DNA of 64,000 nt, from the NCBI RefSeq assembly GCF_025403485.1, contig NZ_CP099966.1:4710501-4774500 (forward strand), in the 5' to 3' direction. The stretch comes from Chryseobacterium paludis (lineage in GTDB: Bacteria > Bacteroidota > Bacteroidia > Flavobacteriales > Weeksellaceae). Made by a program: the position numbers and the translations under genes. Positions within the stretch are counted from its first letter, which is position 1, and each line of letters opens with the position of its first letter. Positions 57,542-64,000 of the stretch are shown here, in pieces. The notes beneath the pieces were generated by a model. It was not told the origin of the DNA, searched no databases, and saw nothing but the letters and a program-made list of their open reading frames with translations.

Positions 57542-58357
57542 TCACTTTATTACATTAATTATTTTACTATTAATCATTTTGTTATAATCTCCTTCAAAAA
57601 GATTATTATCATATTTCTTATAAAAATCAAGCTTATTTGTTGAAAATATATAATACGAAAGACCATTCTTTGAAAATTGTTTGCCATCAAGATAATTTGG
57701 ATAATTTTTATAATCTGAATCTTTTTCAATAAAATATTTACTTGGGATTTTAACTGAAATACTATCTTTCAATTCGTAAATCTTTAATATGTCAGAATAA
57801 TTAATATTAGATTCTTCATATTCAGGTTTCCAGTACATCACTCTTTGACCTACCGGATACAAAATTTTATTCTTATATAAGTAAATTTTCCAACCAAAGT
57901 GATTGTCCCCGTCAATTGGAAAGAAAATAATATGATTTTTAGATTTACTAGAAAAATATATCAAAGGTGTAGATGTCTTCATATCTTCATTATTAATTTT
58001 TCGAATGATAGCTTTTTCTATATCTTTAAAAGAAATGGTAACAAGCTCGTATTTATTATTACCATTTCCTTCTAATACAGTATTTGATATTTTAATGTTA
58101 TAGCACTTTAATGTATAATTTGGAGAATCAGATTTTTCTGGCTCACAATTGATTTTAATTAACTCAAATGGTTCTTTCTGTAATACTTGATTAATTTGAT
58201 CAGCTTGTTTTGTCTTTCTGTATATTTTTTTAATGGCCAATTTTTCAAAACGTTCTGATGTTTCAGTCTGTTTTTTCTCATCTTTATCTTGTCCTTTACA
58301 AAATTGTAAAGGATTAAATACTAAAACGGAAATAATTAAGTATAAAAATTTATGCAT
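57542..58357 (-). CDS. exported protein, possible immunity factor 2
   Basis: 271 residues with a Sec signal peptide (MHKFLYLIISVLVFNPLQFC, then KGQDKDEKK). The mature part is Lys/Asn/Tyr-rich and beta-like, with no recognised domain. It is the last gene of the minus-strand effector operon, 66 bp after the lipoprotein gene. Export to the periplasm and position behind a peptidoglycan-degrading toxin suggest immunity. More AT-rich codon use than the housekeeping genes to its left. Confidence 0.55.
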   Translation of the reverse strand: MHKFLYLIISVLVFNPLQFCKGQDKDEKKQTETSERFEKLAIKKIYRKTKQADQINQVLQKEPFELIKINCEPEKSDSPNYTLKCYNIKISNTVLEGNGNNKYELVTISFKDIEKAIIRKINNEDMKTSTPLIYFSSKSKNHIIFFPIDGDNHFGWKIYLYKNKILYPVGQRVMYWKPEYEESNINYSDILKIYELKDSISVKIPSKYFIEKDSDYKNYPNYLDGKQFSKNGLSYYIFSTNKLDFYKKYDNNLFEGDYNKMINSKIINVIK

Positions 58358-58423
58358 TACTTTTCTTATAGTGATAAGTGTAAAGTGTTTTTATTTTAGT
58401 AATATAATACAATAAAAATATTT

Positions 58424-59290
58424 TCAATTTTTAAATTTCTTGAAAATATAGGGTGACTTTACTTTGATCCGTATTGCATTGCTCAAATTTTCTGACTCTG
58501 TAATATCATCAGATATACCATAAAATTTCTTTCCATTTTTATATAAAGTTAAAACTGGGCTAATGTTAATTCTATTCATTTCTTTTGGTTGTTTATCTGT
58601 ATTATTAGTTTTCTCAAATAGACTTATCGTGTCTCCGGTGATTTTATAATTACATTTATAATTAATATATAATCCCCCTGGAGACTCTGTAGGGAATTCT
58701 GATTCCATTCTTTTATCACTTTCAAAAGTTATTTCATCTGCTTTTATGGTCAGTTTATACCAACCTACTCTTTTTATAATAGAAGCATATGATTCCATTT
58801 TTTCTATATCTGTATTTAAATATACACCATGCCATGCATTTAAGCTCTTTTGAATTTTAGAGGAATCATCAAAAAACAAAGTATATTCTTTTTTAAAATT
58901 AACTAAGTCTACATTTTTAAATTTTTTATTCTTGTATAATATTGAATACCAGCTACTATTAAATTTTGGGATAGTTTTTATTTTAAACCTATCTATATAA
59001 GCTATTGTTATGTTTTCATATTGGTTTGAATATTTTCCATGTAACGAATCCATAAATTCTATTGCATTGGCATAGTAGTAATTGGCATCATCTGCGATAA
59101 TGTAAAAATCTTCTCCATGTTTTTTTTTCAATTCTTCAATTCTTTTGCTACTAGGTAATATAAACAAAACAGTGTTCTCTTTTAATAATAGAGTGTCTTT
59201 ATTTGTAAGACTGATTTTGTCTACATTTTTTTTACAAGAAATTGGAAAAAAAAATATTGATATGAATATTATTATAAATATATTTTTCAT
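58424..59290 (-). CDS. lipoprotein, possible immunity factor 1
   Basis: 288 residues. The signal MKNIFIIIFISIFFFPISC ends in a lipobox-like ISC, then KKNVDK, so it is probably anchored in the inner or outer membrane facing the periplasm. The mature part contains 'SLNAWHGVYLNTDIEKMESY' (about 145-164) and beta segments around 'GWYKLTIKADEITFESDK'. It starts 5 bp after the toxin gene stop, the usual place for a cognate immunity gene. No known family recognised. Confidence 0.6.
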   Translation of the reverse strand: MKNIFIIIFISIFFFPISCKKNVDKISLTNKDTLLLKENTVLFILPSSKRIEELKKKHGEDFYIIADDANYYYANAIEFMDSLHGKYSNQYENITIAYIDRFKIKTIPKFNSSWYSILYKNKKFKNVDLVNFKKEYTLFFDDSSKIQKSLNAWHGVYLNTDIEKMESYASIIKRVGWYKLTIKADEITFESDKRMESEFPTESPGGLYINYKCNYKITGDTISLFEKTNNTDKQPKEMNRINISPVLTLYKNGKKFYGISDDITESENLSNAIRIKVKSPYIFKKFKN

Positions 59291-59295
59291 AAATA

Positions 59296-61911
59296 TTATT
59301 GTTTTATTTCGATGTGATAACAGCGATTTTCATCTAGTACTTTATACGCTTTTAAAGTAATCTCGTACTTGAAATCTTTTGGATTACTCATCGTTTGAGC
59401 TACGTCAAATACATTCATTATTTCTGGATCTTCACAATGTTTAGACACGGTTGTCGCTCCCAATTCACGTATTTTAACTTCCATCTCTTTAATTGTTTCT
59501 TGCTTATTTTTGTTTTTTGATATCTCATAAATATCCAATACTTTTTGTCCTGGAACTTTATAAATTTTTCTTTGTTCTTTTATTCCTGTCTTTGCTATAT
59601 TCTCGTACATAACTCTCGCTTGGCTGTATGGATCTCGTGCTGTGCTTGTAATTGTTATAATAAAATTTTTAGTTTTTTCTCCTACTTCTTGTAAAATACG
59701 TAATGATTTTTCGCTAATTACAGATTCATCTGCGTTACTTCCAAATTTGATTATTACTTTTGATGTACCTTGATGTTTTGAATTTAACTTTTTTCTCGAT
59801 ATACATTCATCAACGCGAAATATAAATTTCATTGAATCTTCTTCCTTAATGGTATATGACTTTTTTGAGGTATCATCATCTATATACCATTTTCCACCAA
59901 GAAGATAAGCGATTCTTTTTGTTTTTGATTTTGTAGCACTATTAATAATTTTGATAACTTCTAAACATACATCTTTGGTTAAACCTTTTTTAGCAGGAAT
60001 ATACATTTTATGAAAATGCCAGTCACCAAGACCAGATAATAAGGCTTCTGTTGGTGTGAATTTAGAATTGTATTTTCTACCTGATTTAATACTTAAAATG
60101 TTCTTACCTAAAACAAAATTGACATGTTTTTCTACATTGATGTAATTATTTTTTCCAGTAATTTGGAGCATTCCTCTACCTCTGTATCTCCAACCTTCAT
60201 TAAAAACTTCGCTTAAGTTTTTATTATCTTCTGGAGCAACATTTCCCAAATCTTTAGCTTTTGGATTTAGTCCATAAATAAAATTAGCAATCTTAATTTG
60301 TCTTTCTATTGATAAAGAACCCTCATTCTCTTTTCTCCCCAAATCTCTAGCCATTTCGATTCCGTTTTTATTTCCAAATAGATATCTGGAGGAAACATTT
60401 TTTAATCCAGTATTTAGTAATCCACTTATAGAGTAGTTCATACTTTCACCATCAATAGCTGGAGATAAGGAATCTGTACTTTCTTGTTTTGCTTGTGCAA
60501 AAAAATGTGCCTTTAAGGTACAAGTATTGATATTAAATTTATCACAATATAGATTAAATGAGCTAACAATTTCTGTGATTAATTTCTGATTTAGTGCGTA
60601 CGGAAATACTGCTTTTAGCTCTTTTTCTGTAAGTTTTTTGCATCGTGGGCATTCTCCATCTTTATTTTTTTCCAGACTTTGTTGATTTTGTACAATTATT
60701 GGACTATTTCCTGTATCCAGTAGCTTCGGTTCTTCGAGTAACCCCACATCAATAATCTGTGATTTTGTAGAGATACTATGAAAGATTACTTCTGCAAAAA
60801 TTTCCTGCCACCTTCCGGTCCAGTATTCACAGCTCTCTGGATTTTTTGGATCTTTACCTACTTCACCTATTTTACGCATTTCATCAGTTAGAGTAATTAG
60901 TACTTCTTGCTTATCTGCGTTAAAAATATGGGTATTATTGTATACCAGATCATTGTCTCCGGTGTTATCATGTTCCCAGAGTTTGAGAGTGTATTTTTTT
61001 CCAATAACATCTTTACCTTCTATAATGAGTTTTATGGTTTCTCCGAAGTTCGGTTTTCTGGAAAAAGCTTTCCCGTTTTTATCTACGAGTTTTATGTTGT
61101 GGATATTTCCTTTTTGGTCAGGCTTATTATTTGTTGAATTTGGGTTAGTAGATCCTTTAGGGGTTTCAGGTTTGGGTTGAGGCTTTTTAACGGATAGGGG
61201 AGGAACTTTGTATTGTGGATTATTGGTATTTACGTTATCGGAAGCTTGTATCTTTCCATTGTATTCTGCGGTTACGTAATATTCCTGATATTTTTTATTG
61301 TCCTCTCTTTTAAGGGATAACGTTACAAAAGTTGGTATTAGATTGAAATTCCAACGGGCATAGCCTTTAGTATCGACCAAAATAGGTGGGGATTTAATAA
61401 TCAGTTTGTTCTTTTTACTGTGACCATTACCTTTTTCATAATTTTCCCAAAGCCCTAAATTAATGAATTGTCCCTCTAAGTTTTTGCAATGTGCAATAGC
61501 ACGAAGTCTATCCCTATAACTTAGTGGTTTGGTCACTCTCGAGCCGTCTTGGTAAGTAATTTTCACCCCTGTAATGGCTTTTTCTTTTGACAACTTTTCG
61601 TTGCTTAGCTGAGGCTGAACGATAATAGCCATTGGTTCTTTACCTTCAGGTCTATGCAGGTAGCCTTCTACTTTGAAAGTAAATTGATGACTTTTTCTTC
61701 CAAAAGTAAATTCACCGATTCCTCTTTTTTTGATACCCGTTGTTATAAATCTGCCATCTTTATTTTTCCTGAATAACTCCCAGACGATCATTGATTCTTT
61801 GCGATCGGAGGAAGGGGTATCAGGATACCATTCTGTAACTTTGTACAAAGTTTTATCTCCTGTTTTAGGTTTACTGTTGCCCGTGATTTTATAAACTCCT
61901 TTTTTAGCCAT
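59296..61911 (-). CDS. peptidoglycan-targeting toxin: GH19 and M15-like domains
   Basis: 871 residues from ATG 61911 (MAKKGVYKITGNSKP); a TTG 24 bp earlier overlaps the preceding gene. Residues 1-240 and 270-400 are beta-rich, Ig-like modules joined by a Pro/Lys/Asn linker (about 235-268). A GH19 chitinase/muramidase domain follows (about 430-690) with 'FFAQAKQESTD' and 'WRYRGRGMLQITGKNNY' (about 574-590). The C-terminus has an M15-type D,D-peptidase pattern: 'STARDPYSQARVMYEN' (about 756-771), 'SKHCE' (823-827) and 'FDVAQ' (835-839). It would cut both glycan and peptide of a rival's wall. Confidence 0.75.
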   Translation of the reverse strand: MAKKGVYKITGNSKPKTGDKTLYKVTEWYPDTPSSDRKESMIVWELFRKNKDGRFITTGIKKRGIGEFTFGRKSHQFTFKVEGYLHRPEGKEPMAIIVQPQLSNEKLSKEKAITGVKITYQDGSRVTKPLSYRDRLRAIAHCKNLEGQFINLGLWENYEKGNGHSKKNKLIIKSPPILVDTKGYARWNFNLIPTFVTLSLKREDNKKYQEYYVTAEYNGKIQASDNVNTNNPQYKVPPLSVKKPQPKPETPKGSTNPNSTNNKPDQKGNIHNIKLVDKNGKAFSRKPNFGETIKLIIEGKDVIGKKYTLKLWEHDNTGDNDLVYNNTHIFNADKQEVLITLTDEMRKIGEVGKDPKNPESCEYWTGRWQEIFAEVIFHSISTKSQIIDVGLLEEPKLLDTGNSPIIVQNQQSLEKNKDGECPRCKKLTEKELKAVFPYALNQKLITEIVSSFNLYCDKFNINTCTLKAHFFAQAKQESTDSLSPAIDGESMNYSISGLLNTGLKNVSSRYLFGNKNGIEMARDLGRKENEGSLSIERQIKIANFIYGLNPKAKDLGNVAPEDNKNLSEVFNEGWRYRGRGMLQITGKNNYINVEKHVNFVLGKNILSIKSGRKYNSKFTPTEALLSGLGDWHFHKMYIPAKKGLTKDVCLEVIKIINSATKSKTKRIAYLLGGKWYIDDDTSKKSYTIKEEDSMKFIFRVDECISRKKLNSKHQGTSKVIIKFGSNADESVISEKSLRILQEVGEKTKNFIITITSTARDPYSQARVMYENIAKTGIKEQRKIYKVPGQKVLDIYEISKNKNKQETIKEMEVKIRELGATTVSKHCEDPEIMNVFDVAQTMSNPKDFKYEITLKAYKVLDENRCYHIEIKQ

Positions 61912-61928
61912 ACCAGTTTGTATTAAAG

Positions 61929-62711
61929 TTACCAAGCATCGGCTTCATTTTCTTCCATTTCCTCTTTGAATTCATCAAAATTAACCACAGGATTGTAGAT
62001 TTGTTGCTCTAGGCACTGGGCATTACCGATCTGAATATTGGTTACCTCACTCTGTTGCCCATGTTTAAAAATACTTATCTTTCCTCCTGTACAGCACGTT
62101 AATTCAGAAATTTCAGTAAGGCAGCTTTTCCCCATTATTTTCACTTTTTCATATGTTTTCTGCCATTTTCCTGAAGGGATATAGGTGCAAGGTAAATATC
62201 CTCCAGAAGTTGGTTTTAATTTACATTGTCCAAATGGCTGTACACTAGGATCAAATTGCAGGTCATCTTCTGTAACAGCAAGATAATCGGCTTTACCTTC
62301 CGAATCATTCCAGTAGTGTTTTTGGTGGCTGGTTACTTTAAATTTTGGAAATTTAAAACCCTGATTGCATTGAACCAGTCCTTTTTGTACAATAAAATAT
62401 TTGCTTTCATGAGAACTCTCTTTCTTTTCATCTTTTTCTAATGTCGTTTTTTCTTGTCCCGGATCATTATAGCGGCTATTCATATGATTAACAAGAAATG
62501 GAGAATTGTTTTTTACCCTTTTACTTTCTTCTAACAGGAACTGCGGATCTTGGGGGATGAGAATACTTTTACCGGGAATAGGTTCCTGCATGATATCTTC
62601 CTGACGGCAATAAAGATTATGGTAGGTCTTTAATGTTCCTTCATTCTTGATTTTGAATAGTTTTGAAAGCGAACTGAAAGTATCACCTTTCCGGATAACA
62701 TAATTTTTCAT
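61929..62711 (-). CDS. LysM-DUF4280 PAAR-like spike protein
   Basis: 260 residues: an N-terminal LysM domain (1-52, 'YVIRKGDTFSSLSKLFKI'), a charged linker (about 75-103) and a DUF4280 domain (about 105-250) with 'VQKGLVQCNQG', 'PFGQCKLKP', 'YLPCTYIPSGKWQ' and 'ELTCCTGGKISIFKHGQ'. DUF4280 is a PAAR-like tip that caps the spike of contractile injection systems and carries cargo. It overlaps the preceding gene by 4 bp (ATGA) and lies 17 bp before the toxin gene, so the toxin is probably its cargo. Confidence 0.8.
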   Translation of the reverse strand: MKNYVIRKGDTFSSLSKLFKIKNEGTLKTYHNLYCRQEDIMQEPIPGKSILIPQDPQFLLEESKRVKNNSPFLVNHMNSRYNDPGQEKTTLEKDEKKESSHESKYFIVQKGLVQCNQGFKFPKFKVTSHQKHYWNDSEGKADYLAVTEDDLQFDPSVQPFGQCKLKPTSGGYLPCTYIPSGKWQKTYEKVKIMGKSCLTEISELTCCTGGKISIFKHGQQSEVTNIQIGNAQCLEQQIYNPVVNFDEFKEEMEENEADAW

Positions 62712-63727
62712 ACGATTTGTGTTAGAATTAGATTGTGTTTTTGATATAGTATTCCTTCATGAGAGATCACCATAGTAGATTCTGCTTCAAGTAGGTTTTT
62801 ATTTATTTTGTCGGTTTTATACTTTATGCATATTTCTGCATTTAAAGCTTCCTGGGAGTCTCTGTCGGGATCTCTTACTCCTCGTTTTAATTCCTGTAAA
62901 CTGTAAGATTCTTGTAAATTTCCTTTAATCATTGTTTCTACAAAATCAGGATGATTATGATCTGTTTCAGTTTTTAATACAAATGGAACGGAAAATGAAT
63001 TTTGGAAGAGATAAAAATTCTCTATCCAGGAATTTTTTCGATGGAACCAATCCATTTTTGGAAATAAGGTTTGAAAAAGAAAAGTGGATTGGAGTTGCTT
63101 AAAAAAATACTTTTCATCACAAATAGATTTTTCAAAAGAATCGATATAAATTTTCGAAGCTTCACCGGTATAAAACTCTTCTAAATCAAAACGTAGGTCT
63201 TTGAACCTCTTAAGAATCTGATCATAATCATGAAATCCTGCTATTTTCCCTGTAGGTGTTAAAATGATGGAAATAGGAGAGATGTTTCGCATACAAGCCA
63301 GAGAAAGATCACTCATTTTATCATCAGGTGATTCCCCATTGGTTTTAAAATCTTGTCGATCAAAATTTACAATCTGATATTCATTAAATTTATCAATCCC
63401 TAGATTTACAATATAATTTATGAAAAAAAACTTTTTAAATGGATCTTCAATGGTTTCCTGAGCAGCATATTTCTTAGAATAAAAGGAATCAAACAATTCT
63501 AAATATGGAAGCTCATTCTTTCTATCACTTTCTTTTTGATTTTCTGTTTTAAAATGAAGTGGGATAAGAAGAAAATCAACATAATTGAGATTGGAAAACC
63601 AGATAACATCCATTTTTTCGCAATGGGTATTATGGAACAGCTTAAGTTCCTCTTCAGTAATGCCTAACCGAAGGGATATAGAGTTGAGTGTATCACCATT
63701 TTGTATTTTGTATTTTAAAAATTCCAT
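62708..63727 (-). CDS. LysM-domain protein of the effector operon
   Basis: 339 residues with an N-terminal LysM (1-50, 'YKIQNGDTLNSISLRLGITEEELKLFHN' in part). The rest is mixed alpha/beta with no known family; there is no signal peptide. First gene of the operon and translationally coupled (4-bp overlap) to the PAAR-like gene, which fits an adaptor or chaperone that loads the toxin. Related LysM proteins are common next to DUF4280 genes in Bacteroidota. Function inferred from context only. Confidence 0.65.
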   Translation of the reverse strand: MEFLKYKIQNGDTLNSISLRLGITEEELKLFHNTHCEKMDVIWFSNLNYVDFLLIPLHFKTENQKESDRKNELPYLELFDSFYSKKYAAQETIEDPFKKFFFINYIVNLGIDKFNEYQIVNFDRQDFKTNGESPDDKMSDLSLACMRNISPISIILTPTGKIAGFHDYDQILKRFKDLRFDLEEFYTGEASKIYIDSFEKSICDEKYFFKQLQSTFLFQTLFPKMDWFHRKNSWIENFYLFQNSFSVPFVLKTETDHNHPDFVETMIKGNLQESYSLQELKRGVRDPDRDSQEALNAEICIKYKTDKINKNLLEAESTMVISHEGILYQKHNLILTQIV

Positions 63728-63921
63728 TTCTTTTGAAAATGAATTCGAATAAATCTATAAAAAAAAATTAAAATGGATTTTTGGATGATTATAATAAGCT
63801 TTTGTATTGCTGCAGAATTATTTCCTTATAAAGATTTATAATACGACAATTTTTGTCGCATTAGAGGGATAACTTTGTAAAAATGAAAGAGATGAGGCTC
63901 ATTATTTTTAATGATTTTTTT

Positions 63922-63949
63922 TTGCTGTGACGTAAAAAGAGTATTTTTG
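63922..63949 (+). promoter_or_regulatory. promoter near the right edge
   Basis: TTG (63922-63924), a 17-bp spacer and TATTTTTG (63942-63949) fit the Bacteroidota consensus, 41 bp before an ATG at 63991. Confidence 0.6.
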
Positions 63950-63990
63950 CGGAATTATAAAATAAAACTAAAACTCATTAAACATAAGGC

Positions 63991-64000
63991 ATGAAAAAAC
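63991..64000 (+). CDS. start of a gene cut by the window edge
   Basis: ATGAAAAAAC at the last ten bases, behind a well-formed promoter, is likely the first codons (MKK) of a gene, perhaps with a signal peptide; nothing more can be said. Confidence 0.4.

Overview
The window looks like the chromosome of a Chryseobacterium-type flavobacterium (Bacteroidota, Flavobacteriia). The evidence is AT-rich DNA with dense genes, start codons that mostly lack a Shine-Dalgarno sequence, many -7 elements of the Bacteroidota form TAnnTTTG (rpsO, pnp, sdaA, yceI), DUF1501/DUF1800 and YceI pairs, FucP-type sugar permeases, and peptides with the 'MKNLKKLNRQEQK..INGG' leader. There is no rRNA, CRISPR array, transposase or integrase; the only tRNA is tRNA-Leu(CAA).

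Left part (1-18.7 kb). An acyl-CoA dehydrogenase and a GNAT-like/MocR divergent pair come first. Next is prpBCD (methylcitrate cycle) behind a cobalamin riboswitch with a clear B12 box, which suggests that the B12-independent route for propionyl-CoA is shut off when B12 is present. A decayed start of a methylmalonate-semialdehyde-dehydrogenase-like gene lies just after prpD. From 8.6 to 18.6 kb is an accessory stretch with three Crp/Fnr-type regulators, two oxidoreductases of the SDR superfamily, a serine hydrolase with a C-terminal TPR-like tail, three small lipoproteins and a free-standing lpxD.

Middle part (18.7-46.4 kb). Housekeeping genes (MBL hydrolase, a conserved 475-residue protein with a GAF/fRMsr-like partner, mgtE, rpsO, pnp) are mixed with a cluster of three unannotated Cys-rich double-glycine-leader peptides (23.98-24.49 kb), a PagL-like outer membrane protein, a sugar transporter, an ABC transporter whose permease/M1-aminopeptidase fusion gene is frameshifted, an XRE/DUF2975 pair, and a scattered RNA-repair neighbourhood: two RlaP-like nucleotidyltransferases, RtcB and a WYL regulator, with an AraC regulator and a serine hydrolase between them.

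Right part (46.4-64 kb). DUF1501/DUF1800 genes, a beta-barrel protein with a possible sigma-54 promoter, glucokinase, two YceI proteins (the first behind a perfect FNR-type box inside a 12-bp inverted repeat), an alpha/beta hydrolase, amt, sdaA and tyrA. tyrA is preceded by a terminator and a short leader ORF with three consecutive Tyr codons, which suggests attenuation. From 57.5 to 63.7 kb a minus-strand operon encodes a LysM protein, a LysM-DUF4280 (PAAR-like) protein, a GH19 plus M15-like peptidoglycan-degrading toxin and two exported proteins that are probable immunity factors. This looks like an orphan effector cassette of a contractile injection or type VI system. It abuts a remnant of another gene, which suggests it was inserted. 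All functional calls come from reading the sequence; no database search was run.
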